Of a DNA stretch of 64,000 bases, positions 7,208-15,012 are shown piece by piece. The translations under genes were made by a program, and so were the position numbers. Below the pieces are notes generated by a model. It was given only the letters and a program-made list of their open reading frames with translations. It did no database searches and had not been told where the DNA came from. Every line of letters begins with the position of its first letter. The first letter of the stretch is position 1. The DNA comes from a virus, in IMG/VR virus record IMGVR_UViG_3300049215_000223, positions 1 to 64,000 of that record. One strand, given 5' to 3'.

Positions 7208-7378
7208 TTATTCCTTATTCTTGATTACTTGTGGACGCCACAAAACCTTGAGATGTTTACGGCATCTCAAACATTCCAAATTGCCACCGCCCCAATCGTG
7301 AAATTCATGAGGCTGATGACCTACAATCCAACACCAAGGACGGAGATTTAATTTAGTGATAGTCAGACTAACAATCAT
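7208..7378 (-). CDS. 56-aa protein with CxxC
   Basis: An open frame from ATG 7378 with a His-rich middle (HQPHEFHDWGGG), then LECLRCRKH and a basic end. Its stop is 5 nt before the gene at 7203. Probably zinc-binding through C-x2-C and neighbouring His. Function unknown. Confidence 0.55.
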   Translation of the reverse strand: MIVSLTITKLNLRPWCWIVGHQPHEFHDWGGGNLECLRCRKHLKVLWRPQVIKNKE

Positions 7379-7625
7379 TCACAGGTCATCTGATGCTATC
7401 GAGTTGTTGGTTCCTGCTCCGGTTAACGGTGATTGAACCTTTTGCGTCGATTCTAAGTGCCGATCCGCTACACCTGTGTGTCTATCTATTTAATATAAAA
7501 GTCATAACCAACCTACCACACCGAGAGAGGGTTAAGCCTAGCTGTTTCATTTTCACTCATTATCCCGCTAAGCGAACAATGATATGACACGTTTTATCTT
7601 TTAACGGACAAACGTGTAAAACTTT
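7379..7625. other. Non-coding gap
   Basis: No convincing gene. An 8-bp inverted repeat (ACACGTTT/AAACGTGT, about 7590-7620) lies just beyond the gene at 7626 and may act in 3'-end formation, but it lacks a clear T-run. Confidence 0.4.
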
Positions 7626-7988
7626 TTACTTCTTGGACTTGTGCTTGGCAGCCTTGGTAGCAGCACGCTCCAAAGCAACACGCGCAACATTCGTCTCGCT
7701 GCGCTTTTGATTCAAGCTTCCGTGCTTGTGCGCAAGCCAATCCTTGGCAACCTGCTCGCCTTCGGCGGCAAGCTTGGTTGCAAAGACCTTGAGCGAAGGC
7801 GCTCCCTTGGAAGGCTTCCAGGTCTTGCGATGAGGATGAGCATCGTTGCTCGTATCTTCACGCGTGAAATGTGCTTGATGCCAACGCTGCTTGATCGTAA
7901 GCTGCGTTGTGGCAGTACCGACTTCACCACGCGGTCCACGCGCAGCCTCTTGCGGCACTTCCTCTTGAGTCTCTTTCATGTCTTCCAT
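7626..7988 (-). CDS. Basic 120-aa protein
   Basis: An acidic N-terminus (about 15 residues), then a strongly basic body ending in AATKAAKHKSKK. The KHKSKK end and high Lys/Arg/His content suggest a nucleic-acid-associated protein. No known domain recognised. Confidence 0.55.
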   Translation of the reverse strand: MEDMKETQEEVPQEAARGPRGEVGTATTQLTIKQRWHQAHFTREDTSNDAHPHRKTWKPSKGAPSLKVFATKLAAEGEQVAKDWLAHKHGSLNQKRSETNVARVALERAATKAAKHKSKK

Positions 7989-8354
7989 ATCTCTGTTCCT
8001 TTGGCACTCGCTATTGCGATTCAGGGATTGTTGATGCGGCAGAGCAGACTTACCGTATCGATTGTCAATTTCCTCGTCTGTAGGTTTCCCCTATTCATTG
8101 GGGATTCGCCCATGCACGGGAGCTAGTTCTGCGGGGAGAAAAGAGTACATTCTTTTTCCTTGCGTCGGCTTTTCACCGCGAGTGTTTATTAATTTCCCCC
8201 AATACCTGTATCCACACAACTCGTTCTATTGGGTAATTCTTCAAACCTGTTTTATAGACTCCGGTGCCTAAATTACTTAGCATGCCAGCACCATCTATGT
8301 CTCAGGCAAGAAGAAGATTTTTAGAATCTAAGCATGACCAAGTAACTGTCAAGC
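7989..8354. other. Non-coding gap
   Basis: No well-supported gene; only a doubtful 36-aa minus-strand frame near 8283. It contains short hairpins (GGGGATTCGCCC region). I see no promoter or tRNA that I can defend. Confidence 0.35.
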
Positions 8355-8561
8355 TCAGTTCAGATTTTTATTATCCAATGGCTCGAAGCCCATCATGGCA
8401 CGGATGTAAGCTTCCTCCGTCCACCCACATGCATTGATGAAATCTGCAATGAATTCGCAGTGTTGGCTGATGGAATCGTCATCATCAGGATCGATCTTCT
8501 TATCGTAAAGAAGATCAACTTGTTTGGATACATACTCGTACGGAAGTTTCGGCAGGTTCAA
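8355..8561 (-). CDS. CGWT-motif protein (68 aa)
   Basis: Starts with TTG overlapping the TGA of the gene at 8558 (TTGA); an AAGGAGAG site about 8 nt upstream supports this start. It contains FINACGWTEEAY, matching YMQACGWTWDEL of the next gene, so the two are paralogues. Function unknown. Confidence 0.6.
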   Translation of the reverse strand: MNLPKLPYEYVSKQVDLLYDKKIDPDDDDSISQHCEFIADFINACGWTEEAYIRAMMGFEPLDNKNLN

Positions 8562-8731
8562 TTTGAACTCTCCTTGTAGTTCAGTAGTTCATCCCATGTC
8601 CAACCACAGGCTTGCATATATGCTTCAATTGTAGCAGCGCATTCTTCTGCCTGCTCTATGTTCTCTAGCTTACCACCAAAGAGCAATTGGTCAAGACCCA
8701 GAACCATTTGGCTGTAAGATAAACGTTTCAT
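8558..8731 (-). CDS. CGWT-motif protein (57 aa)
   Basis: Paralogue of the gene at 8355. Start 8731 overlaps the TGA of the metalloprotease gene (ATGA). Acidic helical segment, then ACGWTWDELLNY. Function unknown. Confidence 0.6.
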   Translation of the reverse strand: MKRLSYSQMVLGLDQLLFGGKLENIEQAEECAATIEAYMQACGWTWDELLNYKESSN

Positions 8732-9267
8732 TTTTGGCACGGAGGAAAACGGCGGGCATCGCACCACCAAATCTCACAAAAGGAATACATATCCCTACAT
8801 GTGAGGTGATCAGATGAATCATCAGTGTGACTCATCATAACTGTTTGTTTTCGATGACTCATATCATCGTCGTGATCTAAACCAATAGCATGACTAATCT
8901 CATGCAAAACGGCTTGGGCAAAGTCTCTTTTAGAAACATCTGTAGCTTCAAAAAGAACATTGTCTTCACCACGATAGTTAGCTCGACCAATCACCTCATG
9001 ACCATATACCTTTTCCAACTCTTTTCGAGTTGAAGGGAAAATGGCGATGAGGGCTTGTGAATGGTCCTCTTGGTTGGCGACTTCACGAAAGGTTACAGTA
9101 TCGTTAGTAGCAGCTTCCCATTCTACCAAAGCAGAGTGGATAGCTTTCTTTTGCTCGTCAGTGAATCCAGTTGGACTAACGTATACGTTGTACTGATGAG
9201 TTGGGCTAAGCATTCGAGGTGGAACGCAGCCAGTTAGTACAACGAAGCCAAGCATTTTGAAATTCAT
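8728..9267 (-). CDS. Matrixin-like zinc metalloprotease, lipoprotein
   Basis: A 179-aa secreted protein. The lipobox VVLTGC near residue 14 predicts lipid anchoring after export. HEISHAIGLDH is the metzincin zinc site HExxHxxGxxH, followed by a Met-turn candidate (VMMSHTD). A second protease with the same zinc motif but different sequence is at 34748-35383. Possible roles are envelope remodelling or attack on neighbouring cells. Confidence 0.8.
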   Translation of the reverse strand: MNFKMLGFVVLTGCVPPRMLSPTHQYNVYVSPTGFTDEQKKAIHSALVEWEAATNDTVTFREVANQEDHSQALIAIFPSTRKELEKVYGHEVIGRANYRGEDNVLFEATDVSKRDFAQAVLHEISHAIGLDHDDDMSHRKQTVMMSHTDDSSDHLTCRDMYSFCEIWWCDARRFPPCQK

Positions 9268-9294
9268 ACTACAACCGTCTTGGTTACAAGACGC

Positions 9295-9552
9295 CTACTT
9301 TCGATCCTCGAAATCTTTTTGAGCATCTTCTAGCTTGGAGAAGTAATGTCCCCAATAGAATTCAGCATGAGTCCATTCGAAAATACCAGGCTCAATTTCT
9401 TGAACCTTTAGATTCTCACGATGGACAACGTAATGGTTGTGCAGGTTTTCTGGAATGTGACGAATCACAATGCGAGCAGGCATCATGCCCTCATCCACTT
9501 TGATGGAACCAGACTGAATGATATCAGACTCGTTGACAATCTTCATCTTCAT
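9295..9552 (-). CDS. 85-aa phage protein
   Basis: Mixed alpha/beta: MPARIVIRHIPENLHNHYVVH, then FEWTHAEFYWGHYF and a charged helix. No motif recognised. 3 nt from the next gene upstream. Confidence 0.55.
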   Translation of the reverse strand: MKMKIVNESDIIQSGSIKVDEGMMPARIVIRHIPENLHNHYVVHRENLKVQEIEPGIFEWTHAEFYWGHYFSKLEDAQKDFEDRK

Positions 9553-9555
9553 GAT

Positions 9556-9744
9556 CTATCCCTTTCTTTCCAGAATCATACTGGTCGTTGCGCTGTTGGC
9601 TTCATTGAGAACAACCAGCTGCAAGTCACGTGTATCGACTTCAGGATGCTTCTTCATGATCTCTTCCAGAGCATTGAAGACCTCATCGCCGATATCAAAC
9701 CCTTCACGAGTATAACAAGCTTTATCATCGAACAATCGTTTCAT
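9556..9744 (-). CDS. 62-aa phage protein
   Basis: Starts MKRLFDDKACYTREGF and has a central helix (DEVFNALEEIMKKHPEV). First gene downstream of a 15-bp intercistronic element (36 nt). Function unknown. Confidence 0.55.
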   Translation of the reverse strand: MKRLFDDKACYTREGFDIGDEVFNALEEIMKKHPEVDTRDLQLVVLNEANSATTSMILERKG

Positions 9745-9780
9745 GCTCTTTCGTTCCGTTCCTTATACTCTATGGTTCTA

Positions 9781-9796
9781 GCCGTTGGGCGATGGG
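9781..9796 (-). repeat. 15-bp intercistronic element, copy 1
   Basis: CCGTTGGGCGATGGG on the plus strand (minus strand CCCATCGCCCAACGG). Leftmost copy, 36 nt upstream of the gene at 9744. Confidence 0.75.
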
Positions 9797-9869
9797 CGCC
9801 GTTCAGCCACACTGTAATTGTTACTGCAACATAGCAATAACTTTTTCTATGTGCTCGTCCTGCAAACCG

Positions 9870-10229
9870 TCATTGAACTTGGTTGCCACCAATCATTTGA
9901 CCCAACCGAAGATGGGGGTGCTGAACCCAAATGCTATACAGCTTCTCTACCATCATTCGTTTTTGTTTGAGACCCAAGGCATGTCCCCATTTAGCTCCAT
10001 TCCACCAAGCTTTACCAGTTGCTTCGCGTTGCTCATACCAGGCATCATTAGCCAGTCGAGCCTTTTCTTCTGCTGCCTTAGCCTTCATAGTAATATGATT
10101 AAGGTCAGTTTCCAACTCTCTGTTTCTTTCACTCAGAGCTTGAACGAGTTTCTCCAGTTCCACTACTCGTGGTGAACAGACGGAGCAAGCACATCGAACT
10201 AACTGGCTTGTATGTTTAAACTCATCCAT
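9870..10229 (-). CDS. Coiled-coil protein with CxCxxC N-terminus (119 aa)
   Basis: CACSVC near residue 13 precedes a long coiled coil (VVELEKLVQALSERNREL onwards), then a Trp-rich segment (GKAWWNGAKWGHALG). Probably structural or regulatory. Function unknown. Confidence 0.6.
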   Translation of the reverse strand: MDEFKHTSQLVRCACSVCSPRVVELEKLVQALSERNRELETDLNHITMKAKAAEEKARLANDAWYEQREATGKAWWNGAKWGHALGLKQKRMMVEKLYSIWVQHPHLRLGQMIGGNQVQ

Positions 10230-10238
10230 TGTTATCCC

Positions 10239-10376
10239 TCACCAATACTTGGCAATGAAATGCCATGCCACGCAAATGGCTGCGATAGTTGCAGCCAAAG
10301 ACAATAGCATTGTCACAATCCACACTACTAGGAAACCACTAACAAAAGTGGCTCCTGAATTGAAACGCGCTTTCAT
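10239..10376 (-). CDS. 45-aa single-pass membrane protein
   Basis: MKARFNSGA, then a hydrophobic helix of about 30 residues (VVWIVTMLLSLAATIAAICV). ATG lies 1 nt after the TGA of the gene at 10378, supporting co-translation. Confidence 0.55.
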   Translation of the reverse strand: MKARFNSGATFVSGFLVVWIVTMLLSLAATIAAICVAWHFIAKYW

Positions 10377-10377
10377 T

Positions 10378-10590
10378 TCAGCGGCGACCGAGAATCGTGG
10401 CTACGATGGCAACCAGAAGGAACAGGAGGAGGATCGAAAGACCAATGCCCGCACTGATCCAAAGCGGCGAAAGAACCCAAAGCCAGCTCCAAGTGATCAC
10501 ATGACCCAGCTTGAGACCGATGAAGAGAAGTGTGAGCAGCCCGGCAAATCCAACACCACTCGACGAAGACGACGATGAACTATCACTCAT
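10378..10590 (-). CDS. Membrane protein with poly-Ser N-terminus (70 aa)
   Basis: MSD followed by eight serines, then two hydrophobic helices (residues 13-30 and 40-66) and GRR. Function unknown. Confidence 0.55.
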   Translation of the reverse strand: MSDSSSSSSSSGVGFAGLLTLLFIGLKLGHVITWSWLWVLSPLWISAGIGLSILLLFLLVAIVATILGRR

Positions 10591-10726
10591 GATACTTATT
10601 CCTTTTTGTTTTGTTTATGCAGATTCTGCCAGATGATTTTCTGGCGAAAAATTCTTCTTCATAACCATCTAGATGAGGTCGGTCTGTCAACCATTCTTCA
10701 TGGAAGTATTCCGACCTAACATTCAA
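10583..10726 (-). CDS. Possible 47-aa protein with TTG start
   Basis: An open frame whose end overlaps the start of the gene at 10590. Composition looks protein-like (EYFHEEWLTDRP, DGYEEEFFARK). Only a TTG start is available, and it lies inside the 3' end of the gene at 10716. Tentative. Confidence 0.3.
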   Translation of the reverse strand: MNVRSEYFHEEWLTDRPHLDGYEEEFFARKSSGRICINKTKRNKYHE

Positions 10727-10898
10727 TTCTTGTTCCCACCTGTAACGCTCCTTCAGATGAACCGAAATCTAATTCTTCAAAACCAGAATCGGTTAATTTA
10801 TTGATGAAGCGGGTGTACTTCCTATCCGGGTTATAAACCCGTTCCTTCGGCATGGAGTCCAAAAGATCTTGTGCCGAACCCATCTTCACGTGCTTCAT
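10716..10898 (-). CDS. 60-aa protein
   Basis: I chose the second of two nearby ATGs (10904 or 10898) because AGGAGAA sits at proper spacing from it. It contains MPKERVYNPDRKYTRFIN. Function unknown. Confidence 0.5.
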   Translation of the reverse strand: MKHVKMGSAQDLLDSMPKERVYNPDRKYTRFINKLTDSGFEELDFGSSEGALQVGTRIEC

Positions 10899-10938
10899 TT
10901 TCATTTCTCCTGGCTTTACGCCAATTGATTGTTTCGTT

Positions 10939-11424
10939 TCACTCGTAATGCGGGCGAGGAGTTGACTCGCCCGGATGCTCTTCAACGCAGATACTCAACT
11001 CGGCACCACCTAGTACCGAATAGATATTACCTTCCTGCACTTCACCGAAGATGTTTTGCAGGTGCTTTTTGAATTGATCAACTTGCTTCTCGTCGGGAAC
11101 CAATTGGAATCCCCACTTGCAAGCTTTGATTGGATTGCCGTCGTCATCCTTAGCGCCTTCTTTGGCGCGGTTACAGGTCCAACAGGATGAGTCGTGATGT
11201 TCGTGCGAAGTGGCTTGAACCGGAATGCTGGCAAGAGGTTCACTATGATTGAACCACCATCCACCTTCTTCGGGTCCACCATAGTGGCGAGTCACCTGAT
11301 AAGCATTGACATACATCAATGTAGATGTGCCTGGGCGAACGTAATCCTCAGGAGGATAATCACATTCATGGCATGCGCCACAGCTATCTATCTCTTGGTC
11401 ACATGTCATACATACTTGACTCAT
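10939..11424 (-). CDS. Cys-rich phage protein (161 aa)
   Basis: An N-terminal CMTCDQ...CGACHEC zinc-binding region, then YGGPEEGGWWF and an ending EEHPGESTPRPHYE. The GGPEEGGWW and PRPHYE signatures are ones I associate with a widespread phage family of unknown function. A second CxxC (CWTCNRA) lies near residue 80. Confidence 0.65.
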   Translation of the reverse strand: MSQVCMTCDQEIDSCGACHECDYPPEDYVRPGTSTLMYVNAYQVTRHYGGPEEGGWWFNHSEPLASIPVQATSHEHHDSSCWTCNRAKEGAKDDDGNPIKACKWGFQLVPDEKQVDQFKKHLQNIFGEVQEGNIYSVLGGAELSICVEEHPGESTPRPHYE

Positions 11425-11426
11425 GA

Positions 11427-11753
11427 TTATTCGTCCTTCATGTCTTTCATTCCATGATGATCAACGACTTCGCCTTGACGCTTGTCCATGTACCTGACGA
11501 CTTCATCCAGAGAAACCGGACGATACTCGTGAGTAATTTCTTTGCAGTCCACTCCAACGTCAACGCTCTTTCCATGAGGAGGAAGCGAGCCGTGAGAATG
11601 TCCATACAAATGAATTGAATCGTGATGTGACTTGTTCCAAACACGCTGCCCGTAATGGAACAGAACGATGAACTTGCCTTCGACTTTCAATTCTTTATAG
11701 TTTTGAAACACGATTGGGTATACATCTGACAATTGCGTGTCCTGTTGCCGCAC
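11427..11753 (-). pseudogene. C-terminal half of a calcineurin-like phosphoesterase
   Basis: FIVLFHYGQRVW, then HLYGHSHG and VDVGVD are the distal half of a metallophosphoesterase, with the GHxHG metal-binding loop. The proximal half that supplies the other ligands (DxH, GDxxD, GNHD) is absent. Only a GTG start is available and the upstream 84 nt encode nothing matching. Probably a truncation. Confidence 0.6.
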
Positions 11754-11837
11754 TTGTAATAGTGCAAAAGGCGAGCTAACTCTAGAAGAGTTTAGAAGTT
11801 GGGCACTTAGACTGGCGGAAAATCTAAGCTAACATTT

Positions 11838-12362
11838 TTACCCGAATACGTGTTTGAACATTTTGCATTGATAGCACAAGTATGTGCCATCACGCTTGTC
11901 TGCGTAAGCGTCTGGATTATACTCGGCGTGAGAGCCACGACAAGTAGCTCCAGGAGTTGTAGCTTGGAAAGGAGAATCATCTTCATCCTCTTCTTCCTCG
12001 ACCTCTTCTACCTCCTCCTCGTCACACAATGCCACGAAGAAGTCGGGAGCCCAAGCAGTGGGAACACAACCTACAGTAGAGATTTGGTGTTCATTTACGT
12101 AGTAGAATTGAACATGTTCTGAATCGCAATTAATATTGCACGTGTTCCAGAACTCCAAAACTTTATCAAGCTGATTTAGAAGCACAAAATTATTCAGAGC
12201 TTGTGCGTCAGTTGCTTGATCCACATCGCTCATGTCCCATTCGTTTTCGATGATGGACATGATTTCCGTACTTGCTTGCGTGAGCGCTTCGTACTCTGTA
12301 TTCCAAAGAGTAATCCTATTCTCGTCGTCATACGGATATGACATTGTGAGTACCCACACCAT
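11838..12362 (-). CDS. 174-aa protein with acidic run and C-terminal Cys ribbon
   Basis: Start 12362 is preceded by AAAGGACG. An alpha/beta body, then an uninterrupted acidic stretch (EEEVEEVEEEEDEDD) near residues 115-130, then CRGSHAEYNPDAY...CYQCKMF, a possible zinc ribbon. It is downstream of a sigma-54-like box and a 15-bp element. Function unknown. Confidence 0.6.
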   Translation of the reverse strand: MVWVLTMSYPYDDENRITLWNTEYEALTQASTEIMSIIENEWDMSDVDQATDAQALNNFVLLNQLDKVLEFWNTCNINCDSEHVQFYYVNEHQISTVGCVPTAWAPDFFVALCDEEEVEEVEEEEDEDDSPFQATTPGATCRGSHAEYNPDAYADKRDGTYLCYQCKMFKHVFG

Positions 12363-12394
12363 GATACTTCGTCCTTTCAATTACTAGGTTCATA

Positions 12395-12409
12395 CCGTTG
12401 GGCGATGGG
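12395..12409 (-). repeat. 15-bp intercistronic element, copy 2
   Basis: CCGTTGGGCGATGGG, 32 nt upstream of the gene at 12362 and 28 nt downstream of a sigma-54-like box. Confidence 0.75.
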
Positions 12410-12437
12410 CTAGTTACAGCCACAACAGAATATTGCA

Positions 12438-12453
12438 TGCAAAATCTGTGCCA
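12438..12453 (-). promoter_or_regulatory. Sigma-54-like promoter box
   Basis: TGGCACAGATTTTGCA on the minus strand matches the sigma-54 consensus TGGCAC-N5-TTGC, with GG and GC exactly 10 nt apart. The predicted start near 12427 would put the 15-bp element in the leader of the gene at 12362. No activator site identified. Confidence 0.5.
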
Positions 12454-12475
12454 ACGATTTCAGAAAAAAGATAAA

Positions 12476-12521
12476 TGGCTGTCCAGCCTGGACTCGAACC
12501 AGGGACCTGAGCTACTGAACA
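12476..12521 (-). ncRNA. tRNA-like minihelix with encoded CCA
   Basis: TGTTCAG pairs over all 7 positions (one G-U) with CTGGACA, followed by discriminator G and an encoded CCA. The T-arm is CCTGG, loop TTCGAGT, CCAGG. Between the first acceptor strand and the T-arm lies only TAGCTCAGGTC (11 nt), so D and anticodon arms are missing. The connector begins like positions 8-15 of a normal tRNA (TAGCTCAG), which suggests an internal deletion. The element at 97-139 has the same plan. Confidence 0.6.
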
Positions 12522-12526
12522 ATACT

Positions 12527-12727
12527 TCAAAGGAAAATGCGGCGAAGATATTCGCGCGCAATTACGAATGGAATGAAAGGCAATGCAAAGACTGCTAGCC
12601 CACCATCACCACTATGATCGCTCTTGTGACCAGAAATTGCATACCACGCCCAAACAACAGCGCATAATGCTAACCACAAAAACAGTAAGGCTAGTGGGAC
12701 ACCCACCACCCAATAAATGACATGCAT
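12527..12727 (-). CDS. Membrane protein (66 aa)
   Basis: One long hydrophobic N-terminal helix (VVGVPLALLFLWLALCAVVW), a polar loop, a second hydrophobic segment and a basic end (REYLRRIFL). Function unknown. Confidence 0.55.
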   Translation of the reverse strand: MHVIYWVVGVPLALLFLWLALCAVVWAWYAISGHKSDHSGDGGLAVFALPFIPFVIAREYLRRIFL

Positions 12728-12940
12728 TTAGTTTTTCCAATTCTCCCAAAGTCTTAGAGCCCGTTCCTTATTCGGAGTACAACGCTCACGAACGTATACA
12801 TCAAGAGGCTCTTTGAATGTGCGCCCGCATACAAGGCAGTCTGCACTAGACTGCATCCCTAAACGATTAGTGTTTTGATGGTGAGCCAATGCATGACCAA
12901 ACCTATCAAACACAATCTTGGGATCGTATGGGGAACTCAT
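12728..12940 (-). CDS. 70-aa protein with His pair and CxxC
   Basis: HALAHHQNTNRLGM followed by ADCLVCGRTF suggests one zinc site. A basic helical end follows (RCTPNKERALRLWENWKN). Start 12940 overlaps the TGA of the frame upstream (ATGA). Confidence 0.6.
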   Translation of the reverse strand: MSSPYDPKIVFDRFGHALAHHQNTNRLGMQSSADCLVCGRTFKEPLDVYVRERCTPNKERALRLWENWKN

Positions 12941-13044
12941 GGCTTCTTGAGGAAGAGACGTAGTAGTTGATACACTAGACCAACCAGAAAGCCTGTAGCA
13001 AAAATTGCCCAGCTATATTTCCAACCAAACCCAGCCCAGCCCAT
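12937..13044 (-). CDS. 35-aa membrane peptide
   Basis: Starts inside the 3' part of the frame at 12975-13115 in another phase and ends in an ATGA overlap with the gene at 12728. Trp/Phe/Gly-rich and hydrophobic (WAIFATGFLVGLVYQLL). With the overlapping frame it may be one frameshifted gene; a GGGCT duplication lies at the junction. Confidence 0.4.
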   Translation of the reverse strand: MGWAGFGWKYSWAIFATGFLVGLVYQLLRLFLKKP

Positions 13045-13115
13045 GCAATGAATCCCACAACTAGCAGGATTGGTTGGAGTAGCCAGCAGATAGCAATAAT
13101 GATATCGCTTTTCAT
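12975..13115 (-). CDS. 46-aa membrane protein
   Basis: ATG overlaps the TGA of the gene at 13112 (ATGA). Two hydrophobic stretches (IIIAICWLLQPILLVVGFIA), ending in TAG. It may continue in the overlapping frame at 12937 if the duplicated GGGCT is an error. Confidence 0.45.
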   Translation of the reverse strand: MKSDIIIAICWLLQPILLVVGFIAWAGLGLVGNIAGQFLLQAFWLV

Positions 13116-13285
13116 TTCTCCAACTCTGCTTTCAGTTCGGTTGAGTCACTGCTTTCTAGAAGAGCAACGATCCACTGTGTAAGCACATGCTCTATGCCTT
13201 GACGAGGCATTCCGCTACGCTCCATATTCAGATGGAATTGAACTTGCTCCAAAATAGCTTTCTTGCCTTCGGGTCCGATTTTCAT
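13112..13285 (-). CDS. 57-aa helical protein
   Basis: ATG 13285 follows a structured leader (13294-13400) and a GGAG site. MKIGPEGKKAILEQVQFH, then a long helix ending AELEK. Ends in ATGA overlap with the next gene. Function unknown. Confidence 0.55.
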   Translation of the reverse strand: MKIGPEGKKAILEQVQFHLNMERSGMPRQGIEHVLTQWIVALLESSDSTELKAELEK

Positions 13286-13293
13286 ATTCGCTC

Positions 13294-13400
13294 CAAAAAA
13301 TTGTCCGGGTTTGTTTTATGAGAGAAGGTGTCGTCTGTAAGCAGCTTGTCCGACAGACTACCCGGAACCCTGGTCAGCCACACATCCCTATGCCCTGACC
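13294..13400 (-). promoter_or_regulatory. Structured RNA leader with terminator-like end
   Basis: In minus-strand order: hairpin GGTCAG/CTGACC (13400-13395 with 13377-13372), then a long-range stem ACCCGG/CCGGGT (13365-13360 with 13310-13305) enclosing GTCTGT/ACAGAC, then a T6 run, then the ribosome site of the gene at 13285. This resembles an attenuator or riboswitch-like leader. No known class recognised. Confidence 0.4.
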
Positions 13401-13486
13401 ATTTACTCTTGGATGCTTATGGTTGTTCTTAGATTTAGCCGCCCTTCATAGAGGGTAACCTAAGAGCCATTGGGGATTACATCTTG

Positions 13487-14197
13487 TTACTTTAGAAGTC
13501 CACGTACACCTGAACCCAAACCAGGTTTGGATTGCAAAGTGGATCCAGCTTGGTGACCTGTTCGCCACGCATCGGCATCAATGTTAGACTTGAAGCTAAC
13601 TGATCTAGATGAAGGATACTTGTGCTTCATAAGAGCGGCTGCATCATCCGCATGTTTATCCACAATTGCCAAAGCACTTGAAGATGCTTGCGCACGAACT
13701 TCTTTCTTGGCGGCAGCTAGCGATTCACCAATCGCTTGCACTGCGCCGAGGTAGAAACTGTTGTGCCAATGCTTGCCTTCACCACGATTGAGATCGCGAG
13801 GAGCAAGTAGATTGGCAAGACGAACCAGCTCTACCGCGAAGTAGGCATACTGATATCGCACCGTAGCAATATCAGACGGACGACCAATGCAATAGAATCC
13901 AAGCTTGCGATCCGCATTGTATCTGAGAACACCCTCGCACGCATATGCTTGCGTCAAGTATGTTAGCATTACATTCTGCCAACGCGTTTGCCGTTGATTC
14001 CAATCGGTAACTGCAATGCCATCTTCGATGGTTACTTCATTGCTACCTTCGGTGATTTCCAATTCAGCTTCTGCCAGGCAGTGTTCCTGAATTAGCTTCT
14101 CAGCCAAACGCGCAGCCGTAGCCGCTTCGTTCAGATTGCTGGATGTAGAAAGGTTCCGTAGTTTACGAACCTTATCGATCACAGATTCTCGTTCCAT
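13487..14197 (-). CDS. DUF2786-type protein (236 aa)
   Basis: Residues 1-45 (VIDKVRKLRNLST...NEAATAARLAEKLIQEH) match the DUF2786 helical repeat pattern found in many phage and bacterial proteins. The longer body (residues 60-236) follows the usual partner-domain layout. Molecular role unknown. Confidence 0.65.
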   Translation of the reverse strand: MERESVIDKVRKLRNLSTSSNLNEAATAARLAEKLIQEHCLAEAELEITEGSNEVTIEDGIAVTDWNQRQTRWQNVMLTYLTQAYACEGVLRYNADRKLGFYCIGRPSDIATVRYQYAYFAVELVRLANLLAPRDLNRGEGKHWHNSFYLGAVQAIGESLAAAKKEVRAQASSSALAIVDKHADDAAALMKHKYPSSRSVSFKSNIDADAWRTGHQAGSTLQSKPGLGSGVRGLLK

Positions 14198-14206
14198 TGT
14201 TTCCTC

Positions 14207-14923
14207 TTAGGGACAGCAGTATACGTGATTGGTTGAATCTACCAATGTACAAGGTGAACTCATACTTCCACCGAAATGACACTGATATGCAGAGTTTAGT
14301 CCGCTACAATCAGAGTCGAAGCCAGCAGCCTTGCCGCACGCGCAGACTTCTCCGTACACACAAGAACCATAATTGCAATTTCCGCAAGCAATGGTTCCTC
14401 CACACTGATCGCTTTGCGTATCGCAAAGCTCGTAGCCTTCCCAATTGCAGCTGCCCGTATGACCACACACCTGAGTGGTCAAGCAGGATTCACCGCTGCT
14501 GCAAGTGGTACCACATTGGGCGGGCGTTCCGCAATTGATATTGCCACCGCAGTTGTCGGAATGATTTCCACAATAGGGCAGACCACCATCCGCAGGATTG
14601 GTGCACGCTGCACTCTTGGTCAAAGGCACACACGAGTCTTGCCCGGATGAAGAATCCAAGGAAGAGTCATTGACTGGATTGATAGAAACATCTTGGCTCC
14701 CACCATCCAGCCCAACGCTTCCATCCACATCATTGCACTGACATGGATCGTATCCACTCTCATCCTTGGAACAAGTCTGAAAACTGCTGGTCCCATTGGG
14801 ACACACGCATGAGAGTGCTTGTCCAGACGTGCACTTGATATTGGAGACAACAGAATCTCCAACGCAAGCAGCGATGGCGAGACCAGCCATCATACTCATG
14901 ATTATGTAGCTATGACGGGTCAT
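14207..14923 (-). CDS. Cys/Gly-rich lipoprotein (238 aa)
   Basis: Start 14923 gives a signal peptide with lipobox AIAAC. A Ser/Asp-rich linker leads to repeated Cys/Gly motifs (DNCGGNINCG, DQCGGTIACGNC). This composition is typical of surface lipoproteins of Myxococcota, so it may be host-derived. It is 9 nt upstream of the DUF2786 gene. Function unknown. Confidence 0.7.
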   Translation of the reverse strand: MTRHSYIIMSMMAGLAIAACVGDSVVSNIKCTSGQALSCVCPNGTSSFQTCSKDESGYDPCQCNDVDGSVGLDGGSQDVSINPVNDSSLDSSSGQDSCVPLTKSAACTNPADGGLPYCGNHSDNCGGNINCGTPAQCGTTCSSGESCLTTQVCGHTGSCNWEGYELCDTQSDQCGGTIACGNCNYGSCVYGEVCACGKAAGFDSDCSGLNSAYQCHFGGSMSSPCTLVDSTNHVYCCP

Positions 14924-15012
14924 GGTTTCTCCTGAAAACAACTGCACTCAGTGGGTCGCCCACCACCATGGTAGCTCGTTCTAACACCGGATTCTGCGTG
15001 CAGGAACTTTTA

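Noticed and set aside
7415-7445. T-loop-like TTCAATC near 7425
   Set aside because: The flanking bases cannot form a T-stem (first pair G-A) and no acceptor stem exists.
7997-8014. TGGCAC...TTGC near 8000 as a sigma-54 promoter
   Set aside because: The spacing between GG and GC is 11 nt, not 10, and no plus-strand gene follows.
9812-9850. Palindrome GTTACTGCAACATAGCAATAAC as an eighth GG-N10-GC site
   Set aside because: Six rather than five nt separate the GC pairs and both outer GG/CC are missing.
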